A DNA stretch of 64,000 bases from Gemmatimonadota bacterium (lineage in GTDB: Bacteria > Gemmatimonadota > Gemmatimonadetes > Gemmatimonadales > Gemmatimonadaceae): positions 27,831-91,830 of the forward strand of contig JAJTGR010000036.1 of NCBI GenBank assembly GCA_021299375.1. Direction: 5' to 3'. Position numbers and translations under genes: made by a program. Positions 24,196 through 33,800 of this stretch are shown in pieces. The first letter of the stretch is position 1, and each line of letters opens with the position of its first letter. Under the pieces are notes generated by a model. It did not search any database and was not told the origin of the DNA. It saw only the letters and a list, made by a program, of their open reading frames with translations.

Positions 24196-24489
24196 ATGAC
24201 CCTCAGCCCCGCACTCTCCGACATCGAGATCCAGCGCAGCCTCGGCACCCTGCCGGGGTGGTCCCGCAAGGGCGATGCGATCACGAAGACCTACCACTTT
24301 GCGACCTTCCCGGCGGGGATCGCCTTCATCGGGCAGGTCGCCGATGTGGCCGAGGCCATGCAGCACCACCCCGACATCGACATCCGCTACACCCGTGTGA
24401 CGTTCACGCTGAGCACGCACGACCGCGGCGGGATCACGTCGCTCGATTTCGACCTGGCCGCCCGCATCGAGGCATTGGCCGCGGCGTAG
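24196..24489 (+). CDS. Pterin-4a-carbinolamine dehydratase
   Basis: A 97-residue protein matching the small PCD/DCoH family over its length: LPGWSRKGDAITKTYHFATF, then the active-site signature with HHPD at residues 57-60, YTRVTFTLSTHDRGGITSLDFDLAARIE containing the second catalytic His. It dehydrates 4a-hydroxytetrahydropterin after aromatic amino acid hydroxylation and regenerates the cofactor. No hydroxylase is in the window. In bacteria lacking one, PCD-like proteins have been linked to molybdopterin metabolism, so the role here is open. It is transcribed divergently from the radical SAM gene. Confidence 0.93.
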   Translation: MTLSPALSDIEIQRSLGTLPGWSRKGDAITKTYHFATFPAGIAFIGQVADVAEAMQHHPDIDIRYTRVTFTLSTHDRGGITSLDFDLAARIEALAAA

Positions 24490-24577
24490 CGTGCTCGCGT
24501 GACGGCGCGGGCGACCGACGCCTGATCGGTGGACGGTGTGCTGTGTACGGAAGACTGTCGCCAGCGTCCGGTCCCCG

Positions 24578-25411
24578 TCAGTTCGCTCGCTTGAGCGTCA
24601 CCGAGCCGTTGACGGTGCTGGCGCGCAGCCGGGTGCGGCCGTCGCCCACCGTGCCACGCAGGCGGCGCGGAGAGAGCGTACCCGACACGGTGATGGGGAA
24701 GTCGGTGGAGACGCGTCCGTTCACGGTGGACAGCTCGAGTTCGGCGCCGAAGTTGGACGGCAGCTCGATGACGATGCCGCCGTTCACGGTCTCGTACTCG
24801 AGATCCTGCGCGCTGCCAAGCGTGCCCATGGACACGTTGATGCTGCCGTTGACGGTCTTCGCGCGCACCGGGCCACCGGCGCTGCGGGCGCTGATGCTGC
24901 CGTTGACCGTGTTGGCGCGCACCTCGGTGCTGACCCCGGTGACCTCGATGCCGCCGTTGACGGTGGCGAGGTCGGCGCGTACACCCTCGGGCACGCGCAC
25001 GGTGAAGCGCACCGAGACATCATTGCGGTCGTTCCAGCGCATGCCGCGTTCGGACCGGATGCCGCGCTCATCGCACGTCGACCCCTCCGACCAGAGGGCG
25101 CAGATCACGACGTCGTCGCCGCTCTTCTTGAGCTCGATGCGCACGTCCTCGGGGTTGCCCCGCCGCCAGCGCTTCTCGGCGGTGACCTCGACGCGACCAC
25201 TGGGGCTGCGCTCCACCTCGACGCCGCCATTGATGTTCTTGACGAAGATGGTGTGCCCCGCCGGGATGCTTCCCGACCACGTGAAGGCGTTCTCGCGGCG
25301 GGAGTCCTGCGCGGAGACCGGCAGGGCGAGGGCGAGCGTGGCGCAGACCGCGACGACGACGGGGGCAACGCGGCGAACGAGCATGGAGAACGCTGACGAA
25401 GGGCGGGTCAT
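24578..25411 (-). CDS. DUF4097 beta-helix repeat protein, exported (second of a pair)
   Basis: A 277-residue protein with a signal peptide (VRRVAPVVVAVCATLALALPVSAQ). The body repeats a short strand unit with the signature TVNG: ATVNGGIEV, NTVNGSISA, KTVNGSINV, ETVNGGIVI, STVNGRVS, STVNGSVTL. This is the DUF4097 (putative adhesin) beta-helix. A CALWSEGSTC pair may form a disulfide. The ATG overlaps the stop of the preceding DUF4097 gene by 4 nt (ATGA), fixing the start. It is the last gene of the sigma/anti-sigma operon. The function is not established; an envelope-stress output is a reasonable guess. Confidence 0.85.
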   Translation of the reverse strand: MTRPSSAFSMLVRRVAPVVVAVCATLALALPVSAQDSRRENAFTWSGSIPAGHTIFVKNINGGVEVERSPSGRVEVTAEKRWRRGNPEDVRIELKKSGDDVVICALWSEGSTCDERGIRSERGMRWNDRNDVSVRFTVRVPEGVRADLATVNGGIEVTGVSTEVRANTVNGSISARSAGGPVRAKTVNGSINVSMGTLGSAQDLEYETVNGGIVIELPSNFGAELELSTVNGRVSTDFPITVSGTLSPRRLRGTVGDGRTRLRASTVNGSVTLKRAN

Positions 25412-26316
25412 GAGCGAGGGCCTCGCAGCAGGCGGATATCGCCGCTGAACGTGGAGATGTCGAGTTGCAGGGGACCGCCGCCACCGATTTCGTAGCGACG
25501 GGTGGAACGACCGCGGCGGCCGCCGCCGCTCTCGCCAGGGAGCAGCGTGAGCGGCCCGCCCGCGCTGAGGGTGCCGGTGAACGTGGAGAGGTCGAGCCGT
25601 CCCCGCGCGCCCTCGGGGAGGCGCACGGACACGTCTCCCGAGTGGGTGGTGAGGCGCACGACCGCATCGTCGGCGAGACCCGCGGCGATCCCGACCTCGC
25701 TGCTCACGCCCTCCACAACCACGCGCCGCAGACGGTCGCCGCTGATCGAGACGTCGCCGCTGGTGGTGCGCAGGTCGAGCTCCCCGCGTGCCTCGCGGAT
25801 GCGGAGATCCCCGCTCACCGTGTTGGCACGAAGCTGCATGGTACTGCCGGTGCTGCCGATGTCGCCGGAAACCGTCTCGAGGACCGTGCGTCCGCGGACT
25901 CCCTCGAGCCGGATGTTCCCGCTCGTGGTGCGCACGTCGACACTGCCGTCGATGTCGACGATCTCCACCTCGGCGCTCAGGGTGCTCACATTGAGACGTA
26001 CCCCACGCGGGAGGTCGAGTTCGAGCGGGCCATCGCTCGACACCCCACCGCGCTCGTTCGGTGCGGACAGCGTGAGGGTGGTGCCGGTGCTGCGCAGCTG
26101 GTAGTCGGCACGCCCGGCGCGGACCCGGCCGCTGGCGCCATCGATGCCGCGCACGATCAGGCGCCCCGTGCGCAGCGACACATCGACCACCGCGTCCCGT
26201 GACACACGCACCGCCGTGTCGCGGGCGGTACCCTGGCCACGCGCCAGGCCGAGCGGGGTGAGCGCCGCGAGTACGCCGGTGGCCACCCAGCGGGTCAGAT
26301 GCCGTTTGGTGGGCAT
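25408..26316 (-). CDS. DUF4097 beta-helix repeat protein, exported (first of a pair)
   Basis: About 302 residues with a signal peptide (MPTKRHLTRWVATGVLAALTPLGLARGQG). Repeats carry TTSG/TVSG variants: RTTSGNIRL, ETVSGDIGS, NTVSGDLRI, RTTSGDVSI, TTHSGDVSV, STFTGTLSA, STFSGDIRL, typical of DUF4097 domains. The Gly/Arg-rich GESGGGRRGRSTRRYE segment near the C-terminus is a likely loop. The start overlaps the anti-sigma stop (TGATG; a GTGA alternative lies one codon earlier). It differs enough from its downstream neighbour that the pair looks like an old duplication. Confidence 0.83.
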   Translation of the reverse strand: MPTKRHLTRWVATGVLAALTPLGLARGQGTARDTAVRVSRDAVVDVSLRTGRLIVRGIDGASGRVRAGRADYQLRSTGTTLTLSAPNERGGVSSDGPLELDLPRGVRLNVSTLSAEVEIVDIDGSVDVRTTSGNIRLEGVRGRTVLETVSGDIGSTGSTMQLRANTVSGDLRIREARGELDLRTTSGDVSISGDRLRRVVVEGVSSEVGIAAGLADDAVVRLTTHSGDVSVRLPEGARGRLDLSTFTGTLSAGGPLTLLPGESGGGRRGRSTRRYEIGGGGPLQLDISTFSGDIRLLRGPRS

Positions 26317-27152
26317 CACAGGAGGGCCACTCGGCGAAGGAGGTCGAGCTTGGTCTGCAACGCGCGGTCGAGCTGCGACGATACCAGGGCACTGCGCGGG
26401 TCGCGGGCCAGCGCCGCACGGCTGTCGGCAATGGCCCGGTCGATGATGTCGAGATTGCGGCGCAGCTCCCGCACCGTGGCGGTGTCGAGTTCGGTGAAGC
26501 GTTCATCGACGATGAGCCGCAGCGCACCGATCTCCCGTTCGAAGGTCACGCCGGCGTTGAGCACATCCTCGTCGTCGCTCACGAATCGGGCGCGCGGCGC
26601 GCCGGCCGCTGCCGGTGTGCCGATGACCAGCTCGGTGGTGGCGCCGGGGGCGACGTCGGCAGGGGGGTCGTCGGCGGCGTTGGCCGTTGTGTCACGCGTG
26701 GGCACCGGTGCGGCCGCGACGGCCGTCGCGCGGTGGTCGGCCGTGCCGCTGCCGCGCGCGGCGCGCCGCGCCAGCTGCCAGGTGACGCCGGAGCTCACCG
26801 CCACGAGCAGCGTGGCCGCGAGCGCGAAGCGGCGGATGGTGATGGTGCGTCCGGGCGCGGTGGTGATGGCGGTGTCGCCGCGAGGGCCGATGGGAATGAC
26901 CGGCGCCGCGAGCCGGGCTTCGATGGCCGGCCACAGGTCGCGCGGCGGCGCCAGCGGCGACAGGGCGGCGGCGTCGGTCACGAGTGCGTCGAGATCGCGG
27001 ACGATCGCATCGCAGGCGGCACAGCGTGCACGGTGCTGCGCCATCCACGCGTCGGCCGTGGCGTCGAGGTCGTGCTCCAGCCACGGCCCGAGCTGCGCAT
27101 CGAAGCGCCCACAGTCGTCGAGGGGGCTCGGAGGAACGGTATCGGTGGTCAT
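26316..27152 (-). CDS. Zinc-finger anti-sigma factor (membrane-anchored)
   Basis: A 278-residue single-pass protein. The N-terminal cytoplasmic part has the anti-sigma zinc-binding motif H-x3-C-x2-C (HRARCAACDA, residues about 40-50) with an upstream Cys in DDCGRFD. One transmembrane helix follows at about 107-127 (FALAATLLVAVSSGVTWQLA). The periplasmic part ends in a helical region (DRAIADSRAALARDPRSALVSSQLDRALQTKLDLL) that resembles coiled-coil sensors. It should hold the upstream-encoded ECF sigma factor inactive until a signal arrives. It lies 20 nt downstream of the sigma gene and overlaps the first DUF4097 gene. Confidence 0.87.
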   Translation of the reverse strand: MTTDTVPPSPLDDCGRFDAQLGPWLEHDLDATADAWMAQHRARCAACDAIVRDLDALVTDAAALSPLAPPRDLWPAIEARLAAPVIPIGPRGDTAITTAPGRTITIRRFALAATLLVAVSSGVTWQLARRAARGSGTADHRATAVAAAPVPTRDTTANAADDPPADVAPGATTELVIGTPAAAGAPRARFVSDDEDVLNAGVTFEREIGALRLIVDERFTELDTATVRELRRNLDIIDRAIADSRAALARDPRSALVSSQLDRALQTKLDLLRRVALL

Positions 27153-27172
27153 CGTGTGATTCCTGAACTGGT

Positions 27173-27736
27173 CTAGCGGGTGAGCGCCGCGCGCAGGAGC
27201 ATGCGGGCTCGGTGCAACTGGGCCTTGCTGCCCCCCGACGTGATGCCGAGCTGGGTGCCGATCTCCTCGTGGGTGAACCCCTCGATGTCGTGCAGCAGGA
27301 ACACGAGGCGGGCGCCGTTCGGCAGCCGCGCCATGGCGCCCTCGAGGTCGAGCCGTTCGCCAACCGCGTCGTACCGGCCCGGTGTGAGGTCGAGGGCGTC
27401 GTCATCGGCGGTGCGGCGCTGCCGGACGCTTCCCGTCTTGCGGTGCGACAGCAGCACGTTGACCGCCACCCGGTGCAGCCAGGTGCCAAACGCCGACTCA
27501 CCGCGAAAGCCGGGCAGCTTCTCCCACACCCGCACGAACACGTCCTGCGTGACTTCCTCGGCCAGCACCCGGTCGCCCAGCATGCGGACGGCGAGCGCAT
27601 AGACGCGGTCGACATGGACCCGATACACCCGCTCGAACGCCCGACGGTCACCGCCGGCGGCGGCAGCCACGTCGTCGGCGTCCGGGCGCAGTGCCGGGGC
27701 TGGAGACGGCCGGGAATCGAGGGAACGATCGGTCAC
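27173..27736 (-). CDS. ECF-type RNA polymerase sigma factor
   Basis: A 187-residue sigma factor with region 2 at about 30-95 (AFERVYRVHVDRVYALAVRMLGDRVLAEEVTQDVFVRVWEKLPGF) and region 4 at about 130-180 (LPNGARLVFLLHDIEGFTHEEIGTQLGITSGGSKAQLHRARMLL). There is no C-terminal extension, so it is a simple ECF of the RpoE-like class. The start is GTG. It heads a four-gene unit with its anti-sigma and two DUF4097 proteins, an arrangement that suggests control of envelope functions. The 102-nt upstream gap holds the terminator of the HAD gene; I could not identify an autoregulatory -35/-10 pair with confidence. Confidence 0.92.
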   Translation of the reverse strand: MTDRSLDSRPSPAPALRPDADDVAAAAGGDRRAFERVYRVHVDRVYALAVRMLGDRVLAEEVTQDVFVRVWEKLPGFRGESAFGTWLHRVAVNVLLSHRKTGSVRQRRTADDDALDLTPGRYDAVGERLDLEGAMARLPNGARLVFLLHDIEGFTHEEIGTQLGITSGGSKAQLHRARMLLRAALTR

Positions 27737-27811
27737 GCTGAGGGCGGGCAGGGTGTCTCCGGAAACGTGTCACCCCATTGGATGACCCGGGGCACGGAAG
27801 GGTTTGAATAC

Positions 27812-27835
27812 CCCTCCGCCGCTCCAGCCGGAGGG
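27812..27835 (-). terminator. Hairpin terminator after the HAD gene
   Basis: CCCTCCG at 27812-27818 pairs with CGGAGGG at 27829-27835 around a 10-nt loop. On the minus strand it lies just after the HAD stop and is followed by TATTCAAA rather than a T-run. It separates the HAD gene from the sigma-factor operon. Confidence 0.55.
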
Positions 27836-27838
27836 CGG

Positions 27839-28489
27839 TCAGCGCGCGAGTGACGCGACCACGTCGGGGAGTTCGTGAAAGCCGGACATCCAGATGTCCG
27901 GGGAGGCCACGGCCAGTTCGTCGCGCGTGAACGGTCCCCACAGCGCCGCGGCGGTGGTCACACCGGCCGCTCGGCCCGCATGCATGTCGTGCGGCGAATC
28001 GCCCACGAACACGGCGGCCTCCGGGCGCGCGCCGAGGCGCTCGAGCGCCAGCCAGACCGGGTCGGGGAGCGGCTTGTGGCGTTCGGTTTCCTCGAAGGTG
28101 ACCACGGTGTCGAAGGCATTGCCCAACCCGACATGCTGCAGCGATCGGACGGTCATGCCACGCCCCTTGCTGGTCACGATGGCCGTCGGACACCCCTCCG
28201 CGCGCGCCCAGGCGAGCGTTTCGACCACCGCTGGAAACGGAGCGGTGAGGCGCTCGAGGTGCAGGTCCTGATAGTCGCGGTACCGCGTGACCAACGCCTC
28301 GACGTCGGTCGCATCCCGGCACCACTCGGCCAGCTGCGCCCGCAGCGGGGTCCCGATGCCCGCCACCCATTCGGCCGTGGTGGGCACGCGCTCCCGCCCC
28401 TCGAAGGCAAAGCGCATGCATTCGAGCAGCAGGCCGACGGAGTCGATGAGGGTGCCGTCGAGATCGAAGAGCAGGGCGGGGCGGGTCAT
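27839..28489 (-). CDS. HAD-superfamily phosphatase (phosphoglycolate phosphatase-like)
   Basis: A 216-residue class I HAD hydrolase: nucleophile motif LLFDLDGTLIDS (Asp9 and Asp11), motif II Thr/Ser in AIVTSKGRG, motif III Lys in RHKPLPDP, and motif IV VFVGDSPHDMHAGRAAG. The cap inserted between motifs I and II is helical as in Gph/PpaX. It probably removes phosphate from a small metabolite such as phosphoglycolate or pyrophosphate. The start ATG lies 6 nt after a TAACCT hexamer, so it may be a leaderless transcript, although the helicase gene ends only 9 nt upstream. Confidence 0.9.
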   Translation of the reverse strand: MTRPALLFDLDGTLIDSVGLLLECMRFAFEGRERVPTTAEWVAGIGTPLRAQLAEWCRDATDVEALVTRYRDYQDLHLERLTAPFPAVVETLAWARAEGCPTAIVTSKGRGMTVRSLQHVGLGNAFDTVVTFEETERHKPLPDPVWLALERLGARPEAAVFVGDSPHDMHAGRAAGVTTAAALWGPFTRDELAVASPDIWMSGFHELPDVVASLAR

Positions 28490-28498
28490 GCGGGAAGG

Positions 28499-30895
28499 TT
28501 AATCGGGCACGAGCAGGAGCACGGCGCGCATGACCATGGAGGAACGACGGCGCTCGGGCCTTCGCCCGCTGGTGGTGGCCACCTGGTCCAAGTGCCGAGC
28601 AGGAATGGTGTCACGCTGCCAGGTCGCGATCCATGCACGGCGGTCGGTGGCGCTGGCCTCGCCCGGAGCCAGCGCGCACCAGCGTCGGAGGGCCGCGTCG
28701 TGTCCGGCGCCGTAGCCCGCCAGGATGCTCTGACGTGCCGTGTCGATCTCGCGCGTGGCCAGATACCGCTCGGCGGCGGAGAGGCGGCGCACGATGCGCT
28801 GCAGGGTACGCAGGCCAGCGCGCTGGTCGGCGGTGAGGGTATCCGGCGACTGCCCGGCGAGGATCGGGACCTGCTCACGCTGCCACCAACGGCGGAGGGC
28901 ACCACGGATGGCGACTCGTGTCCGGTGCCAGGCGTCGATCGCGGTCCGCGTGCCACGTGCGGGTCGGCGTGGGCCGGCGAGGTCCATCGCCGCCATGAGG
29001 GTCAGGAGGGCGCACGGTCCCGTCCGCACGGTCCATCGCCTGCCCCGCGGCGTCACGGCGACGAGTCGCGGTGGCGCGTTGCCCGTGAGCAACACCAACG
29101 CACCGGGGGTGGGGCCGCGCAGCACGGCGAGCTGGCAGGGTGTCGGCGACAGGTGCGGGCGAGCAGCCGTTGGCTGATCGATGGCCTGCGGGGCGCCGTC
29201 GCGGTTCGCGCCGGCACTGGCGGGGGGGCGTGTACCGCCACGATCATGCCACGCCTGCAGGTGGTCGTACCACGCCGACGCGCAGTCGGCGGCGCTGCGT
29301 GCCCCGCGGCGGTTGTGCGTACTCCCCACGAGCGTTCGGGTGAGGGCATGCTTGCGCGCGAGCCGGGCCTCCAGTCGCAGCGCGTCTTCGGCGAATCGTG
29401 CGGGGGCGAATCGATACACGTGCACACACGGGTGCGGCGAACCGATGCGGACGCAGCGCCCGACGCGCTGGAGGCGCAAGGCGTGGGTCCACGGCAGGTC
29501 GAGATGCACCACGACGCCGGCATCCTGCAGGTTGACGCCTTCGGCAACGAGGTCGGTGGCCAGCAGCAGGCGGATGCGCTGATGGGGCGGCGGTGGTGGG
29601 CGTCCGTGGGCCAGCGGGGCGAAGCTTGCGAGCACCTCAGCCCGCGGTATCGGCCCGCTGGCGATTCGTCCCGACCGACTGGTGACGACGGCCACCCCGG
29701 CGATGTCCGCCAGGGCCCGCTGGAGGGCATCGATCGTCCTGGTGAACTGCGAGAAGGCCACGATTGGCGTGTCCGGGTATCGCGCCAACCACGTGCGCAG
29801 CATGTCCGCCCGAACGGGGTCCGCATGCCCATGGGCCGCGTGGTGCCGATCCAACTCGGCAAGCGCGTCGAGGTGCCGCTGCAGGAGCACGACCAGCGGG
29901 CCACTCTCGACCTCTTGCGCGGCGAGCAGCTCAGGAAACGCGAGTTGTCCCTCGTTGTCGCCGACCACCCAGCTGTGGAGCTCCTGCTGCGTGGGGTGCC
30001 GGCCGGCGCGGAGGGCGTCGCGCAGGGCGGCGCCGCGCAACTGCCGCCGACGCACGGCATGCGCGAGGGCGGCGTCGCTCGAGCACCAGGCGCGCAGGAG
30101 TCCGAGCCGGATCAGGGCACCGGCCACGGCGCCGTCGTGCGCGGGCAGGGGGGCTGGGAGAGCGAGGATGCGGGTGAGTGTCTCCCGGTCCTGCGGCAGG
30201 GTGACCGGGGCATGTGTGCGTACGGTGGGGCGCTGCCCGCTTGGGGCGGCCGCGTCCGGGTGTGGCGCGTGCCGGGCCGTCGCTGCGACGCCTGCGGCAG
30301 TCCGTCGCACGATCAGCGTGGCCAGTTGCCGCGGGTCCAGTGAGTCGGCGCGGGTACCGCGAAAGAGCGCGAAGAGGGTCTGCAGGTCGCGCGCGTGATT
30401 GTGCAGGGGGGTCGCCGACAGGAGCAGCACGTCGCACCCGACCACGGCGTGGGCGACGGCTCGATAGCGGGCGGTGCCCTTGTGTCGCAGGTGATGCGCC
30501 TCGTCGATGATGACCAGGGTCCGATCACGGCTTGCGAGCGGCGTGGGTGTGGAGCGGGAGTAGGCGTGAAGCGAGTGCACGTGTGCGTGTGCGGGACCGG
30601 CGCGGGCGATGGCACGCCGCCACATGTCGCGAAGGCCGGCGGGGGCGATGACGTGCACGTGGGGGTAGCCATGGGCAAGCGCGAGGGCCACGAAGGTCTT
30701 GCCGAGTCCGACGTCGTCGGCGAGGAGTGCGCCGTGGTGTTCGTCGAGGATACGGCCGAGGCGAGCGACGGCGGCTTGCTGATGCCGGAGCAGGGCGATG
30801 CGGCCGACCGTCGCCGGTGGGAGGGTGGGCAGCAGGGTTCGGGCGACGAGCTGCTGTACACGGCGCAGCGGGGTCACGCGATAGGTCTCATGCAT
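28499..30895 (-). CDS. SNF2/DEAH-type superfamily 2 helicase, partner of the adenine methylase
   Basis: A 798-residue SF2 helicase: Q-region ALLRHQQAAVARLG, Walker A DDVGLGKTFVALAL (GLGKT), Walker B IIDEAHHLRHKG, motif III LLSATPLHN, then the second RecA domain with IVAFSQFTRTIDAL, LLLATDLVAEGVNLQDAGVVVHLDLPW and motif VI RVGRCVRIGS. The C-terminal 300 residues are Arg-rich without a recognised nuclease motif. The ATG at 30893-30895 overlaps the methylase stop by 8 nt, so the two are translationally coupled. This pairing recalls DrmD with DrmMI of DISARM defence, but no drmA, drmB or drmC is present. A chromosomal restriction-like defence function is inference. Confidence 0.85.
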   Translation of the reverse strand: MHETYRVTPLRRVQQLVARTLLPTLPPATVGRIALLRHQQAAVARLGRILDEHHGALLADDVGLGKTFVALALAHGYPHVHVIAPAGLRDMWRRAIARAGPAHAHVHSLHAYSRSTPTPLASRDRTLVIIDEAHHLRHKGTARYRAVAHAVVGCDVLLLSATPLHNHARDLQTLFALFRGTRADSLDPRQLATLIVRRTAAGVAATARHAPHPDAAAPSGQRPTVRTHAPVTLPQDRETLTRILALPAPLPAHDGAVAGALIRLGLLRAWCSSDAALAHAVRRRQLRGAALRDALRAGRHPTQQELHSWVVGDNEGQLAFPELLAAQEVESGPLVVLLQRHLDALAELDRHHAAHGHADPVRADMLRTWLARYPDTPIVAFSQFTRTIDALQRALADIAGVAVVTSRSGRIASGPIPRAEVLASFAPLAHGRPPPPPHQRIRLLLATDLVAEGVNLQDAGVVVHLDLPWTHALRLQRVGRCVRIGSPHPCVHVYRFAPARFAEDALRLEARLARKHALTRTLVGSTHNRRGARSAADCASAWYDHLQAWHDRGGTRPPASAGANRDGAPQAIDQPTAARPHLSPTPCQLAVLRGPTPGALVLLTGNAPPRLVAVTPRGRRWTVRTGPCALLTLMAAMDLAGPRRPARGTRTAIDAWHRTRVAIRGALRRWWQREQVPILAGQSPDTLTADQRAGLRTLQRIVRRLSAAERYLATREIDTARQSILAGYGAGHDAALRRWCALAPGEASATDRRAWIATWQRDTIPARHLDQVATTSGRRPERRRSSMVMRAVLLLVPD

Positions 30896-33800
30896 GGTGG
30901 TACCAGTCGAGGAGTGGCTGCAGGGTGGACAGGGGCAGTCCGTAGGCGCGGGCGACGGTGGCGTCGAGCGTGTCGTCGGGTACGAGTTCACCCCGTGCGA
31001 GTTGGGTGCCGAGCGGGGCGAGCCGGTGGATGGCGGCGTGCCAGTCGCCGGGAATGGGCAAGGCCGCGACGGTCCAGCCGAGGAAGCGGCGGAAGCCGCC
31101 GCGTGCTGGTTCGGCGAGTGGGTCGAGCCAGGCGGCGACGATGGTGGATGTCAGGAGAGCAAGCAGGGCGTACGCCTCGTCGAGCGTTGGCGGGCGCACG
31201 ACGTAGCAGCTGTTGAGGGGGACGGTGGGATCGCCGGTATGGAGCAGCTGCACGCGCAGTCGCTTGCCGATGTCGGCCCAGACCAGTCGTGGCCCGTCGA
31301 AGCGGGCGGCTTCGGTGCGATGCAGCGTCCACCACGGCTGGCGGCTGCGGGCGTCGCGTCGGGCCTGGAGGCGCGGACGCCATTGGGCGAGCCATCGGGT
31401 GGTGGCCGGTGGCAGGGTGCGGAGCGGCGCGCCGTCGGGGCCGTGGGTCCAGACGATGCGGGTGTCGGGTGGTGCGAGGGTGTCGGTGGTCGCGCGGTGG
31501 CGACCGGGGCGTACGATGGCTTCGCCGCGCAGGGCTGGTCGCAGGAGGGTACGCTCGATGACGCCCTGACGCGGTGTGGGGTCGAGCGAGGTGACCGTCG
31601 CGCTGTCGTCGTGGTGCTCGACCGCCTGCACGAGGAAGGCGGCGTTGCAGCCGCACTTGACGCCGAGGAGGGGGCGGCCGACTGACGAGGCGGCCAGTGC
31701 GGGACCAGCGCGGTGGAGGGCATTGAAGGCGGCGCGGGCGTCGGGCGGGAGGAGGATCCAGGGGGCCCCCGGGTCACTGGCGATTGGGAGGGCGGCGGCG
31801 TGGAGGGCCCAGGCGACCGTGTGGCGACGGGTGATGGCGATGCAGGCCGTCTGGCCAGCCGGAATCGCGGTGTTGGCGCCGTCGCGGCGGCGAGCCACGA
31901 TGAGGGAGGGGTAGGTGGCGGCCTCGAAGAGGGCGGGGGCATCGCTCCAGTCGTGCAGCGTGTGGAGTTCGGCGTCATGGAGGAGCAGGCGGCGAATGCC
32001 GCCGCCGGAGAGCGTACGCCAGAGCTTGGCGGGTACGAGTACGCCGAGGGTGCCGCCGGGGGCGAGGAGCTGCAGGCTGCGCTCGACGAACGCGACGGCC
32101 AGGTCGGCCTGAGCGGCGAAGCCGGCCCCGGCCCCGGCGCGCGCGGCGCCGAGGCGCCATGCGGCGTGCCGCATGCTGGCGAACTCCTGACGGAGGGCGA
32201 GCCGTTGGGTGTGCGGCATCGCGTGGGGGCGGACCCAGGGCGGGTTGCCGACGACGAGCGAGAAACCACCCGCCGCCGCGACATCGGCGAACATGGCGGC
32301 GAATCGGAACGGGAGGGCGCCTCCCGCGTGCAGGCGGTTCCGTTCGGCGAGGAGGTCACGGTTCATCACGCGAAGGGCCATCAGGCGGGCCCGGTCGCTG
32401 CGGGCGGGGCGGCGCCGTTGGCCGAAGAGATCGTGCCCGCGGAGGACGGTGAGCAGCTGCCGGCGTTCGCGCCGGATGGCGTCGATGCGGCGCGTGAGTT
32501 CGGCGATGGTGCGTGCGCGCTCCTCGCGCTCCAGCGCGCGGGCGGCCGCCTGCTTGCGTGGGCCGGCGGCGTGGGTGTAGCCATCGCGGAGGCGCGTGAG
32601 GACACGGGCGCTGGGGGGGGCGAAGCGGAATGTCCCGCCGGCGAGGGAGTCCCCCACACGGATGTGATGGTCGAGGTTGGGGAGTGGGGCGATGCGGTCG
32701 ACGTCGGTCTCGTGGCTGGCGATGGCGACCGACAACCAGAGCCGAAGTTCGCAGAGCCAGACCGCGAGGGGCTGGCGATCGACCCCGAAGATCGAGCGCG
32801 CCAGGACCTGACGTCGGCGCTCGTGTGGCGACCGTGGGTCGCCGGCCTGCCCCCGCAGCCGGTCGAGCGTCTCGAGCACATGCACGAGAAACGCGCCCGA
32901 GCCACAGGCGGGATCGAGAACCCGCAGGGCGTCGAGCTGGGGCAGCGAGGCACGACCTTCGTGAATGCCCGGGAGCGCGGCGGCCAGGGCCTCGTGCACC
33001 GTATGGGCCACGAGGGTGGGGGGCGTGTAGAACGATCCCGAACGTCGCCGTTCGTCGTGCCCCATGAGCCCCTCGAAGGCGCGCCCCAGCATTTCCGGGT
33101 CGATCGCGGCTTCCGACCAGCTGGTCGACTCCTCGTGTGACGTGAAGCGGTAGCGGTCGAGCAGGCCCGTCACGAGGGCCACGAGTGGGTCATCGCCGAA
33201 CCGGAGCGCACCGTAGCGCCGTTCGAGCGGGGTGGGCGAGAAGAGGCCCCCGTTCAGAAATGGCACGCGACCGAACGCCAGCGCGGCGGCCGCGCGCTGG
33301 CGGCGCGGCGTGTTGAGGGTGCCGAAGAACAAGGGACGCAGCAGGCGATCATGGAGTCGTCCGCCGTGCTCGAGCGCCTGCAGGGTGTGGTGCAGCAGGA
33401 AGTCGCGTCGCTCGTCGAGCCACCCCTTGGCTTCGAGAAAGGCGAGGAAGAGACACCGGGACGTGCACAACAGGGCGAGCTCCCGGCGCTCGGTGGGAGT
33501 CGCGAGCGGTCCGGCGCTGCGGCGGTGGCCGGCGACGGGGGCCAGCGAATGGGCGAGGGTGTCCACTGCCTGTTCGAGGGCGCGGTAGAAGCGATGCGAC
33601 AGCGCGTCACGGCGCAGGATGTCGGAGAAACGGGCGTGTCGCAGCACGTCGTCGTGTTCCGTGACGGCTGCCAGCGCGCGCACGGTGTCGGCATCGGAGT
33701 CGAGCACACGCCGCCGGTCTACGCGGAGGGCGGCGATCCGCGGGCCGCCGGGCTCGTCGCTGACGGTGGCGATGCAGAGGGTGTGCCCGTCGTGATCGAG

